Source: Dothistroma septosporum
Taxonomy: Eukaryota; Ascomycota; Dothideomycetes; Mycosphaerellales; Mycosphaerellaceae
NCBI GenBank assembly: GCA_002236755.2
Contig: NBZP02000034.1
Location: forward strand, 1,054,001 to 1,118,000
Direction of reading: 5' to 3'
DNA length: 64,000 nt
In this document: positions 12,048-22,886 of the stretch, piece after piece
How positions within the stretch are numbered: the stretch's first letter is position 1
Layout: each line of letters opens with the position of its first letter
Program-made: the position numbers and the translations under genes
Notes under the pieces: model-generated
Database searches by the model: none
What the model was told of the DNA's origin: nothing
What the model saw: the letters and a program-made list of their open reading frames with translations, nothing else

Positions 12048-13267
12048 ATGGATGAAGAGAAAAGAGACTTAGAGAAGGCAGATTCGATTGAGCTCACGCA
12101 CGAGGAAGCAAGACCATTTCTGCTCCACGTCGAAGATGACGCACCGGCAGAGAAAGTGGTTGAAAAAGACCCTCCGAAGACAGGTCTCAGCAGACGCTTC
12201 TGGATATGCGCTATCATCAATACGGTGGCAACGGTGGGAATAGTGAGAATCGCAGTTCATGAAGCCGACAGAGGCTGATCAAGCATCTAAGGTGTTCGTC
12301 AACAAGCGCATCTTCGAAGACGCAAAACTTCGACATGCACAGGTCGCCTTCGCAGCGTTTCACTTTACAGTCACCTACGTCCTTCTGTTCGTTCTCTCGA
12401 GGCCACAGATTGGACTGTTCGAAGCAAAAAGCGTCGGTAAGCTCACGATCTTACCGTTCGCAATGGCCATGATCTTCAACGTCGTCCTGCCGAACGCTTC
12501 TCTCGCGTACTCCAGCATCGAATTCTACCAGATCGCACGGGTATTGGTCACACCATGCATAGTCATGCTCAACTATGCCCTGTACCGGCTCACGATCACG
12601 AGACAGGCTGCGATTACGCTGGCACCAATTTGCGTTGGAGTTGCGGTTGTGTCGTACTTTGATACCAAACCGTCAGGCGACTTGAAGTCGACTTCGCCGC
12701 TGGGTGTCTTCTTCGCTTTGGGCGGAGTCCTGGTCAGCGGTCTCTACAACATCTGGATCGGACGTTACCATAAGTCGCTCGAGCTTTCCAGCTGGCAGTT
12801 GCTCATGAACCAGGCGCCTGTGTGCGTGCTGGTCATGCTGTACATCATTCCATTTTCGGACGATGTCACAGCTTTCCACTCCACGGCGCTGCCATCCTGG
12901 ATACTGATTCTCCTGGTGAGTATCAAAAGCTCGCCACAGTGGACGATCATCTGACAGTATCCAATAGAGCGGCGTCTTCGCATGCCTTATCAACCTCACC
13001 CACTACTTCATCGTTAACGAAGCCGGAGCGGTCAGCGCCAGCGTCGTAGGCCACTGCAAGACCTGCATCATCATCATTGTTGGCTGGATCGTGAGGCGCA
13101 AACCAGTCAAAGACGGCAGCATGATTGGCATTGTGATGGCGGTCGGAGGCGCAATAGCGTGGGTCACCCTTTTGTGTCGGGAGAATATATTGCGTCGCGC
13201 TGTGTTGTGTGACACTGCTAACTCAGTCAGGTACACCTACGTCAAGGAACGGCCTGCGAGGAGTTAG
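12048..13267 (+). CDS. Nucleotide-sugar transporter (TPT/DMT family), probable UDP-rhamnose carrier
   Basis: Predicted 348-residue polytopic membrane protein of the triose-phosphate/nucleotide-sugar transporter family. A hydrophilic acidic N-terminus of about 50 residues precedes the first hydrophobic segment (WICAIINTVATVGIV). Several further membrane segments follow, including the family pattern of repeated ten-helix DMT halves and a C-terminal AGAVSASVVGHCK-type loop. Exons are 12048-12242, 12292-12915, 12968-13158 and 13231-13267. The introns are 49, 52 and 72 nt. The last has a GTGGGT donor and a CTAAC branch site, and joining it yields the tail YTYVKERPARS. The neighbours encode both steps of UDP-rhamnose synthesis, so the substrate is inferred to be UDP-rhamnose, carried into the Golgi. 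Family membership is strong; the substrate is inference from context only. Confidence 0.85.
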
Positions 13268-13540
13268 TCGAGAGAGCCCCGGAGTAAGATATGACGGAAT
13301 GGAAGAAAGGTCCGGTGCTGTAAGGTCCTGGAAACGTCCTTGCAGACTGCACATACCGCCCTTGCTACTCCTTGCTTTCTGCTCGGGTGCGCGTCATGCA
13401 ACGTGTACTTCAGCCTCGCCACTGGAACAAAATACAATTACCCTAGAACGTATTCAAGTATCAGCGTCTCGCCCAATACCTCCTTCCATCCCCGCATCAC
13501 CATCAGAGATAATTATTGTTCACATACACACAACGCAACC

Positions 13541-14609
13541 ATGGCATCGAGCAACACATATCTCATCTGGGGCAAGAACGGCTGGATCGGCGGTCTTCTC
13601 CATGATCTTTTGGAGCAGCAGGGCAAGAACGTTCATGCTACTGCTGTCCGGATGCATGAACAGGAACAAGTTCGACAGATTCTTGATGAGATCAAGCCGA
13701 CGCATGTCATCAACTGCGCGGGCAAGACTGGTCGTCCTAACGTTGATTGGTGTGAGAGCCATAAGCTTGAGACGATGGAGAGTAATGGTCTCGGCACGCT
13801 GGTGGTCGCGTACGAGTGTGAGAAGAGGAACATCCACTGCACGGTCCTTGCGACAGGGTGTATCTACACCTCGGAGTGAGTGGCATCAAGTCCGTCTTAT
13901 TCCAAAGCGAGGCGAGGATCTGATATCAAATCTAGATACAACGAAGACCGTAGCCAACTTCTTGGCAAGCCCTTCACCGAAGACGATGAGCCCAATTTCA
14001 CCGGCTCCTTCTACTCTGCAACAAAGGCACCCATCGAGACTCTCCTGAAAAATTACCCCAATGTACTGGTCAGTAGACATCGTCGATCCCTCCCAGTCAG
14101 ACTTCTCGTTTAATCCTACGATATACCCACAGGTCCTCCGCCTCCGCATGCCCGTCTCGTCCGACCTCAACCCACGCTCCTTCGTAACCAAAATCCTCGC
14201 CTACCCCAAAGTCGTCAACATCCCCAACTCTCACTCCCTCCTGCCTAATCTTCTGCCCATCGTCGTGTCGATGGCGGAACACGCCGAAACCGGAGTCTAC
14301 AATTTCACCAACCCCGGCGCAATCTCGCACAACGAAGTGCTTCAACTCTACAAAGATGTCGTCGACCCCAGCTATACATGGGCGAATTTTACGCTGGAGG
14401 AGCAGGCGAAGGTGATTGTGGCGGAGAGGAGTAATTGTGAGCTTGATAGTTCCAAGTTGGTGAAGAAGGTTGAAGAGTACCAGACGGAGGGGTTGAATTT
14501 GGAGGTGCCGCCGATTCGAGAGGCTTATAGGAGGTGTTTTGAGGGGATGAGACGGAGTGGAGTGATTCAGCAGAGGGAGGGGGCGAAGCAGGAGTTGCCG
14601 GTGCCTTGA
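13541..14609 (+). CDS. UDP-4-keto-6-deoxyglucose 3,5-epimerase/4-reductase
   Basis: Short-chain reductase of 314 predicted residues resembling fungal ER (Botrytis bcer) and plant NRS/ER. It catalyses the second and final step to UDP-beta-L-rhamnose using NADPH. The Rossmann motif GKNGWIGG is at 11-18 and the Tyr-x3-Lys pair at Y138/K142. The family block VYNFTNPGAISHNEVL follows in the C-terminal half. Exons are 13541-13875, 13936-14068 and 14133-14609, with GT-AG introns of 60 and 64 nt. The second donor could also lie a few nucleotides upstream at GTACTG, which would remove two residues without changing the frame. It lies 273 bp downstream of the transporter in the same orientation and completes a three-gene set with the dehydratase at 10.3-11.8 kb. 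The start ATG sits in the context CAACCATGGC. Confidence 0.92.
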
Positions 14610-14785
14610 GTGGAAGCGTGTAATTTCCATGTATTCGGATGTAGTCGGGGGCAATGAGAGTGTCCTAGCTCTGTTCATTGTATGGGACTTGACACGCAGC
14701 GTTTCCGCTCTGCTGTGAAGTGTCTGCGTTGTCGCGAGCGAGGGGACAACAAAACCAGTCATAGTGCTGATTTGGTGCCTGAGTA

Positions 14786-16355
14786 TCATGTCGCAGCTTC
14801 GGACTCCAGAACGCTCTCGTCCGGCCCGTTTCCATCTCCGTCAGCTTCGCCACTCACAGCGTCTCTCCGTTTCCGCAGATTGGCAACACCATAAAGCAGA
14901 GTATCGAGTTCTCTGTCGTTTGCCTCAAAGTCGGCCTGGCCATTAAGTCCATCGAGATTAAGCTCCGCCCGCATCCCATCATCCTCCCAGCCAGCATCGA
15001 TTACTGGCACATCGCCACCCACGGTCCGGCACACGGAGATCATTTGTAGCCTGTACTTGCTTTCAGCCCCTCTGGTGTCGAGGGAGACGACAACCTTTGC
15101 GCCCCATAATTCGCCTGGATCCAGAGACACAACGTCCAGAGGGAAGCCATCGCAAGACAATGTCTTCGTCAAGGCAGATGGCTCTTTCTTGCGATCGTAC
15201 TCGTCTTCAGTCATTTCCAGAGTCCGTTTAGGAATGATGAGCAGTGCTGTGATCTTCTCGACAGCCACAATGATTGCCGGCTCGATGGCGTCTCCATCCG
15301 CGATTGACGTATTCCAGATACCCGATACTGCTATCTTCTCCGGAGATCCAGGCATGAGGCTCTTGATTTCGAGCTTTTGGCGAAGCTTGCAAGTTGTCCA
15401 GTCCCACACACCAAGCCAGTCGTCGCCGCCTCCGCTGACCAGTAGATCGGAGTTGCCTACTTGACAAACGTGACTAATGAATTCAGTATGTCCTAAGCAG
15501 AAGCCTTCGATAACGTGCGCCTGTGGTGGGCCTCGCGATATGCGGATGTGCTCGTCTCGGTCGGCAGTGACAATGTATCCTCGTCTCGGCGAGCTCTCTC
15601 GGCTGAGAAAGTGCATGTCGGTAAGCATAGAGACGTGACCTATCAGGATCTTGTGTTCAAACTTCAGGGGTTCCTTCTTCTTGGTGAAGATTTTCTGCTT
15701 CATCTGCGCTTCCAACACTTGCCGGTTTCGTTTACTGTGGATGGTGGTCAAGTCTGCGCTCGGTCTGAATTGAGGCGCCGCTTGTGTTGTGGCATCTTCG
15801 GCGCCCGCGTTCGCATCGCCACTGTCGGCTGCTATTGGGATGAGCGGTAGCGAGTACACATCCCCAAACTTATCGGCCACCAGGATTGTTGCATTGTCAG
15901 GCAGGGTCTGAACTGCGCATGGTCGTTTCGGCATAATTCGCTGACTGACTTCGAGCAATTGTCCTTCGTTGTGTTCGAAGACGTGGACGCATTTGTCTTC
16001 TGTAATGGCGATCACGTGTCCCTCGTCGTAGGATACGGTCAGTTTGATGACGCTGGGAGCTTCAGGAGGGCTGGGGGTCTTCTGCTTCTTGGCGGGTGGC
16101 TGTTCATGGTCTTCCGTCTTGCCATTGCTTGCGGTCGATGTGCTGGGGGTCTTGGCAGTGTCAGCTCCACGGAGCGCAAGTGTTTTGAACAGTCGCGATG
16201 CATCTACCGGGCCCACAGATACATACAGTCTGGTCGGGGAACCATTCGCACACGACCTCACCGGTGTGCAGGTCAAGCGAGGTCAGCCTGGGGCCACAAG
16301 CCGCTACAAAGTACCGATTTTGGATGACAGCGATGCATTGAAACGGATGTGCCAT
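14786..16355 (-). CDS. trm82: tRNA (guanine-N7) methyltransferase accessory subunit Trm82
   Basis: WD40 protein of about 497 residues, the non-catalytic partner of Trm8 that forms m7G46 in tRNA. It starts with MAHPFQCI at 16355. A short first exon, 16355-16227, encodes the first beta blade. A low-complexity basic linker (PPAKKQKTPSPPEAP) follows, as in fungal Trm82. WD-like blades follow, including GHVSMLTDMHF, RDEHIRIS, GHTEFISHV and GGGDDWLGVWDW. The frame changes after 16227. The best reading is a GTATGT donor at 16226 and an acceptor at 16151, a 76-nt phase-0 intron. A shorter exit at the first AG would make an implausible 23-nt intron. The exact linker is therefore uncertain, but the two ends are firm. 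It diverges from the DnaJ gene. Confidence 0.85.
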
Positions 16356-17325
16356 GGCAGCTTGTTGACGAAGCCCAAGCCTCGACAAGATGCGTTTGCT
16401 GCTGCTGCTGTGATCAGGATGTGTTTTTGAGATTCACTCCCAGAGCTGCTGCTGCTGCTACTACTACTAACAGCCAATAACGGCGTGGGAGATTTTTTCG
16501 AGATCTGAGGAAGACGACGCTACAGTATTCGTGGGTAGCGCGCGCGATCTCGCTAGATTAGATAGGGCTGGTGCGTGTGGTGGCAGCCGCGAAGGTGTCT
16601 GTGCCAAGGCTCCATTGCAGCGTACGAGGGCATTTGTTTCGTCTGCTACCTCCTACCTACCTCGTCCCATCATCTACAACAATACTCATCAGCATCGCAC
16701 AGCACCCAGCTATCCATCGCAACGCTTCACAGGCCCCTCGGCAGCCGCACTGGGCAGGTTTGTCGCAGAGAAACTCGTGGAAGTCGTGAGAAGGGCGGAA
16801 GAAGCGGGTTGTTCCGCAGGAAAGAGCGATGCTGCAGGGCTTGTCGAGCATTTGAAAGAAGGCAGAGCACTTTTTGCAGCAGTAGTAGTAGTTTGCCCGG
16901 TGAGCAGTCAGACATCCCCTCAGCTTCCTCAGAGTTCTATCTTCCTACTACCTACAACCCAAGATCTCTTGTCCTCTCACCCCGCGATACCACCCGTCGT
17001 CCGCTCATCTCAGCGTTCGATTGCGTCGTCCAACGGTGGGTAGCGCCCTCCACAGCCTCGAAAGTTGCGCCGCCTGCCGCTCTCGCCCACCATCACTCAG
17101 CACCACCACCACCACTACTTCGCCCGCTTTGCCTTCGACAAACTTTTGCGAGCCATCAGCTGCTGACAGAATCTCTCAGCAGCATCGCCCAGAACACCAG
17201 CGACAGCGACCCTGTTCACAGTGACATCGCCTCCTGCAACGTTTGCCGAGATAGCGACCTGAACGGGAGAACAACAGCAACAACAACGACACAACACTCC
17301 ACACATCCTCGACCCCATCTTCACC
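16356..17325. other. 970-bp divergent region between trm82 and the DnaJ gene
   Basis: Holds the two promoters and a long, pyrimidine- and CAA/CCA-rich leader before the DnaJ start. A CTG/CTA triplet run lies at 16446-16469. Overlapping plus-strand frames here look like chance. No clear heat-shock elements could be defined by eye. Confidence 0.5.
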
Positions 17326-18667
17326 ATGGTGAAAGAAAGCAAGTTCTACGACATCCTCGGCGTCTCGCCTGACGCCTCCGAGTCACAGCTGAAGACGGCA
17401 TACCGAAAGGGGGCGCTGAAGCACCATCCCGATAAGAACGCACACGATCCAGCCGCAGCAGAAAAATTCAAGGAGATCTCACATGCATACGAGACATTAT
17501 CGGACCCCCAGAAGCGTCAGCTCTACGACCAATATGGCGAGGAGGGTCTTGAGCAGGGCGGCGCTGGTGGTGCAGGCATGAACGCCGAGGATCTCTTCGC
17601 ACAGTTCTTCGGTGGAGGCGGCGGCGGCGGATTTGGTGGCATGTTTGGTGGTGGCATGGGAGGTCGCGATCCAGGCCCGAAGAAAGCGCGAGCCATTCAC
17701 CACGTTCACAAGGTCTCCCTCGAGGATATCTACCGGGGCAAGGTCTCCAAGCTGGCGCTGCAAAAGTCTGTCATCTGCTCCAAGTGCGAGGGCCGTGGTG
17801 GTAAGGAAGGCGCTGTCAAGACTTGCGCGGGATGCAATGGACAGGGTATGAAGATGATGATGCGCCAGATGGGTCCTATGATCCAGCGCTTCCAGACCGT
17901 CTGCCCAGACTGCAACGGAGAGGGCGAGTCGATTCGCGAAAAGGACAAGTGCAAACAGTGCAACGGCAAGAAGACTGTCATCGAGCGAAAGGTATTGCAC
18001 GTTCACGTCGATCGTGGTGTGCAAAGTGGCACCAAGATCGACTTTCGCGGCGAGGGTGACCAGATGCCGGGTGTGCAGCCCGGTGATGTGCAATTCGAGA
18101 TCGAGCAAAAGCCTCACCCACGTTTCCAGCGCAAGGGTGATGACCTCTTCTACCACGCCCAGATCGACCTTCTTACAGCGCTGGCTGGCGGTGCCATCTA
18201 CATTGAGCACCTCGACGAGCGATGGTTGACCGTTGAGATTATCCCCGGCGAGGTCATTTCACCAGGTGAGCAGAGAAGAGTCCAAGACCCAGGTGGAAGC
18301 CAACACCACTAATATTCGTACAGGCGAGATCAAGGTCATTCGTGGACAGGGTATGCCCTCCTACAGGCACCACGACTTCGGCAACCTCTACGTTCAGTTT
18401 GAAGTGAAGTTCCCAGAACGTTTGAGCGGACCGCCAGACGCAGACGGCTACCCAACACCACTCCAGCCACAGCAGATCAAGGCTCTCGAGTCCGTCCTCC
18501 CACCACGCATGCCACAGAACGTTCCGCCACCAGACTCCATGACCGAAGATTACTCCCTCGAGAAGGTCGACCCAATGCGAGAAGGCGAGCGTGCGGCCCG
18601 CGCAACCGACGACGATGATGACGAGATGCATGCAGGAGGCGAGAGAGTACAGTGCGCGTCCCAGTAA
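17326..18667 (+). CDS. ydj1: Type I DnaJ/Hsp40 co-chaperone (Ydj1/Mas5 type), farnesylated
   Basis: Predicted 427-residue class A J-protein that stimulates Hsp70 ATPase and delivers clients. The J domain spans residues 5-70 with HPD at 34-36. A G/F-rich region follows at about 77-113 with long Gly runs. Four CxxCxGxG-type zinc repeats come next (CSKC, CAGC, CPDC, CKQC), then the C-terminal substrate-binding domains. The last four residues, CASQ, form a CaaX box identical to that of yeast Ydj1, predicting farnesylation and attachment to the ER or other cytosolic membrane faces. Exon 1 is 17326-18265, a 58-nt intron is at 18266-18323 and exon 2 is 18324-18667. The intron interrupts the conserved ISPGEIKVI segment exactly in phase. 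Confidence 0.95.
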
Positions 18668-19237
18668 GGCGCATCCAGAGTGCACACATTAGATCTACGA
18701 CGAGATGGAAGGAAAGGCATGACACGACAGGCGTGCGGCAAGTATGGTACACTGGTCTGGACGAGCGCGCGGAGAGCGAGACAGAAGGCGACTTGTGTCG
18801 ATGATCTCACGACTGCTGCTGCCATGCCTCTTCCCTATGTTGGAGTAGGCATGGTTGAGCGCTTGATACCCGTCATGATAGACTGCATTCGGTGTTTAGC
18901 ATGCATCGGGCATAGCTCCGAACATGGCGCGCGGCGTTCGGCGCTGTAGAGTAAAGCAGGATAGTATTCGAGGCATCACTGCAATGATGAAAGCGTTCTG
19001 TATTGTCCCGAAAGCCTCGTTTCAAGATTGTGATTCTTCGTTCGTCGACTGTGGAGCTCAGCACGAGGCCTTTTCCTCCTTCCTGAAATGGACATCTTCA
19101 GCGTCACCTGTTAAATAATGTCTCCTCGTCACGCAGCGGTACAGTTGAGTCATGTTGGAGAGCCATTTGTAGGTCTAATCGAGTACTGAAGCGACCTTCA
19201 TTCTTTTTCAACAATACTCCAAAACATTGGTTCAACC
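18668..19237. other. Intergenic, no gene seen
   Basis: The 3' flank of the DnaJ gene and the promoter of the acetyltransferase gene. Nothing further recognised. Confidence 0.55.
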
Positions 19238-20368
19238 ATGGCATCAACCAAAATGCACGCCTATCCAATATCCTCTCCTTCTGATCCAGTCGTCGTCCGA
19301 GCACGACAGATCCTCCGACAAAACCTCTCCCTCTCACTACCACTATATCGCAGACTACAATTCGGACGCTTCTTCGAGGCAACAACTTTGGTCTCGAATT
19401 TGGTATGATCAACGATCCGTCCCATTATACGAGAGACAAGCTTCAGGGCTGACATCTCGCAGTACGCTCTTAACCCCGACATCGTCCTCGAGAATCCAGA
19501 AAGCGACGAATGGCTGATCGCCTTCGTGGACCGGACCTGTCGTCCCGAGACGGAGGTGTGGATGTTTGCCAGCTGGGAAGCTGCCTCATCTCCTGTCGTT
19601 TCAGACGACCAAATCAGTCTTCAAGATCAATTGCTCAAGCAACTCATCAATACGATCAAGACCCTCTCGGCCCCTCAATCTCTGCATCGTGAAACTGTCG
19701 ACCAAGCTGCTGCACAGCAAAACCACGACTCCCACAATGACGACGATGTGGACTTTTCAGGAACGTCTAGGTCTGAGTATGCCGCGCACATGGCGGATTC
19801 GAATGTCATGCTTTTTGGTGCGATCCATGAGAGGACTGTGCCGATGTTGGAGCGGTGTGGTTACATCAGACCAGACATAAAAACTGGGATGGTGCCGAAT
19901 CACATGTACACGTTCACCGTGGACGCGCTTCCCACAACGGTGCCGACGACTCTTCCCCAAGATCTACGATGGGGATCATTGCAGCAGCAGCAGCATTTTG
20001 CGTTAGTTCGGTCAAGGACGCAGATTCCACGGCAAGATCGGACGCTGGCGGTACTGCCAAATGTGGCCATCTTCACGGGAGAGGGGGATGGGGTCCCCGT
20101 GGCATGGGCTTTCGCGCAGCTTGATGGGAGTCTCTCGACGCTACACGTGGAGCCTGAGTGGAGAGGGAGAGGATTGGCGAAGGCGGTCATGGTGAAGCTG
20201 TTCAAGGAGAAGATGGACATGTTCTGGGAGGAGGGAGTGGAGAGGGTAGCGCATGATTATGTTATCAAGGGGAATGGGGCTAGCGTAGGAGTGAGTAAGA
20301 GTCTTGGAGGGGAAAGTGCGTGGGAGGTGTTTTGGTGTCGGGTGGATTTGAATGGGGTCGGGAATTGA
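19238..20368 (+). CDS. GNAT-family acetyltransferase (FR47-like)
   Basis: Predicted 356-residue protein with a GNAT fold in the C-terminal third. The core is VAWAFAQLDGSLSTLHVEPEW followed by the acetyl-CoA pyrophosphate loop RGRGLA, then a helix and an AHDYVIKGNGASVGVSKSLG segment typical of motif B. The N-terminal two thirds have no clear family. This arrangement matches fungal glycine-N-acyltransferase-like/FR47 proteins that acetylate small amines or amino acids; the substrate is unknown. Exon 1, 19238-19402, starts at an ATG in the context CAACCATGGC. The 60-nt intron is 19403-19462 (GTATGA to CGCAG). Exon 2 is 19463-20368. Joining the exons gives a continuous SNLYALNPDIVLENPES segment, which supports the intron. 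Confidence 0.78.
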
Positions 20369-20587
20369 ACGTATTGCATGACGGTGGAAGCTTTCAAGGG
20401 CGAAGATCGAGTGATGGGATCATGTTGGTAGACTGTGCACTCTTGTCAACGATCAATTGCTGAACGTGGTGAGCGATGTTAGCAATGGTTTGAATCAAAA
20501 GATGATGATAGGTCAAGATCAGAAGAGGTTGTGATTCGAATGGAGGTTGGTGCAGAAGTCACAATCAATGCTCTGTGGTATCATATC

Positions 20588-21194
20588 CTATGAGAATGAC
20601 CCCGTTGGAAGCATTGCACTCTTTACTAACGCAACATGGCCGGTTGGCGGCTTCTCATCGGAGACGAAATGGGGGCTGCCCGTATCCTTCTCGCCTTCCG
20701 GCTTGTCTTCATCTGCAGCATGCGCGGCCACGATATCCTTGAGCTCAAGTTGTAGCTCTTCCAGAGACGTGTCAACGTCAGCGTCGCTACCGACAGCACG
20801 CCAGCATTGGACGAGTCGCCACATCGATTCAGCGTCCATGAAGTATTCGTTGACCTCTTCCCAGTCTTCAAGGCACTGGTCGAGCAGTGTCCATGTCTTC
20901 ATGCGGCGGTATCTCCCCCGGGAGGCGAGGTCGTCACCGAGCAACTCTTTCCCTTACTTCGATACATTCCTCAAGCTCGTCCGCATTGTAAAGATCGGCG
21001 ATCTCATTGTAGGCCTGATTGAAGGCCTCAGTCGACGTGGTGACGCGTGGTGCGTGCAGCAGAGGGGCGAGTTCTGATCGGTGGATGGGGTCGAAATATT
21101 GTTGTTCTGACGCGAGATTATTGCTGAGAGATGAACGTGCGGCGATGCGCATGTGAGTTTCCATGTATCGAAAGTGAGATGCGCGAATGCGCAT
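20588..21194 (-). CDS. Small helical (TPR-like) hypothetical protein, possible frame break
   Basis: Two overlapping minus-strand frames together encode a small acidic helical protein. The first (21194-20958) has the TPR-like helix AYNEIADLYNADELEECIE. The second continues with WTLLDQCLEDWEEVNEYFMDAESMWRLV. They can be joined by a 61-nt GTAAGG-AG intron, 20957-20897, in phase, giving 181 residues. However, the second frame is also open through the supposed intron (LLGDDLASRGRYRRMKTW), and that stretch looks like protein. A single-base shift near 20952-20957 would fuse everything into one longer helical repeat. I therefore cannot tell a real intron from a frameshift. From general memory, small proteins of this look recur in Mycosphaerellaceae; function unknown. 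Confidence 0.55.
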
Positions 21195-21876
21195 TTAGAG
21201 ATTGGGACGACAAATGGGGCGCGCCTGTGCCCTTTGGCGGGCTACCTGGGTACCAAAGACGACAAGCTCGTTATCTTGCCCTCTAGCTCTGGAGTCCCTA
21301 AATCTCAGGATACCGATGGCTATCTGGCGTCACTGTGGACGCCTGGATAAGACGTATGGATCGTATTTTGGTATTGGAAGAGGGGGGGGGGGTCAACGGT
21401 AGACGCCTTAGGTGAGTATCAAACATGATATACAGACTAGGGCAGACGAGAATGAAGAGGCGTGGAGAATCGTGCATGTTCAATTCGTAGATTGTTTGAT
21501 CGGGGATATGTGCGCTGATTGGTGGTGCACAATGTTCTGAAATCTTATGTACATTGTCAGCCATGGTCCCGGGCGGTCAGATAACGATGGAAGACGATGA
21601 TGGACGCTCGCAGGCTCATTTAAAAATTAGAGTGTTGTTGCTGTTTATGGTCCTCATTGAGAAACTCAGGGTTAAAAAGATATAATCATCGAAGGTGGGC
21701 ACATGCAGAAAAGGGAATTCGTTCGACGTACCTTTTCGTCCTCCATGATACGTATCAACCGCAAGTCATGGTAGCAAAGCAGCGCGCCACGAGCCTAACG
21801 GTGTTGTTCGAGCAGCGACCTCTTCCATACGTCAACTGTTTCCAGTCGATGGCATTTGGGTTTGTTACAGAGATGC
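21195..21876. other. Intergenic with an 11-G run
   Basis: No gene recognised. Contains a homopolymer of eleven G at 21382-21392. Confidence 0.55.
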
Positions 21877-22886
21877 TTAGTCGAAAAGACCGAAACCCAT
21901 GTCATCATCCTCCTCTTCTTCTTCCTCGGCTGGCTTCTCCTCGGCAGCAGCTGGAGCATCACCTCCAGCGGCCGGGGCAGAGCTGGCAGCTGGGGCGGCA
22001 GATGCGTACTTCTCTGGGTTCCGGACACGGTCCTTGAGCTCGGCAATGGACTCCCACTCAATCTCGGTCTCAAGAGCGACAGAGATGAGGTTCTTGTAGC
22101 TGTTGACCAGGCTGTGCATGATCGATGGCAGGGTTGGGAAGTTGAGGGCCAAAGAGATGGAGGCGATGGCGGTGATGGCAGAGCTGAAGGCCTTGAGGAG
22201 CTGGGACTCCTCAATGTCGAGAACGCTGACGTCGAAGGTCTGACCTTGGTCGTAGATCTGAGCAATGCCCATACCATAGGTGAAGGGAGAAATGTTCAGC
22301 ATGTTGAGCAGGGTAGCCTCGGAGGCTCCGACCTTGCTGCCAGCCTCGACGAGCTTGAGATCGGTGGTAATTTCGATGGTACCACGGGCGATCTTGGTTG
22401 GAACACCGAGGGCCTGGAAGAAAGAGGTCTTTCCGGGCTCCATACCAGTGTTACCTGCTGGGATGTAGACGTCGGCGGGCGCAACGGCACCAGCACGGGC
22501 TGGGGCGGCGACACGGTTGGCCAGGATCTTCTCGCGGGTCTCCTTGAGGTCGCCGTTGGTGAAGATGAAGCCGACGTTGCCCTTGACATGTGGGAGGAGG
22601 CGCTCGTACTCGGGGAAGTCGGGCTGGAAGGTTCTCAGAGCGCGGCGAACCTGTAGAAGGGGACGTTAGGAGGTAGTGTTCCCAAGTCGTATATTTTGTG
22701 GTTGTTCCTCACCATGGTGTTCTTGCCCATGAGCACGACACCCTGACCACGCAGCGAGATACGGATCTCGTGCATCTGCTGCGACGAGACATTGTCGACG
22801 GTGACGATGAAGATGGACTTGTAGTCCTCGAGCAAGCCCTTGAGCTTGTCGAAGTAGCCGGCCTTGTTTCCGCTTTTGCCCCCCAT
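21877..22886 (-). CDS. rpp0: 60S acidic ribosomal stalk protein P0 (uL10)
   Basis: Ribosomal P0, 315 residues predicted, the base of the stalk that recruits elongation factors through P1/P2. It begins MGGKSGNKAGYF at 22886, the conserved family N-terminus. The rRNA-binding uL10 domain spans about 1-110 and the stalk insertion and P1/P2-binding helices lie in the middle. The C-terminus is an Ala-rich hinge, an acidic run of Glu/Asp and the universal tail DDDMGFGLFD. Exon 1 is 22886-22713, the 62-nt intron 22712-22651 and exon 2 22650-21877. The junction restores GKNTMVRRALR. The leader upstream of the ATG may contain a further intron, as is common in ribosomal protein genes, but this could not be shown. 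Confidence 0.97.

Noticed and set aside
17497..18210. 237-codon minus-strand open frame
   Set aside because: Exact antisense of the DnaJ coding region; long shadow frames are expected from its codon usage.
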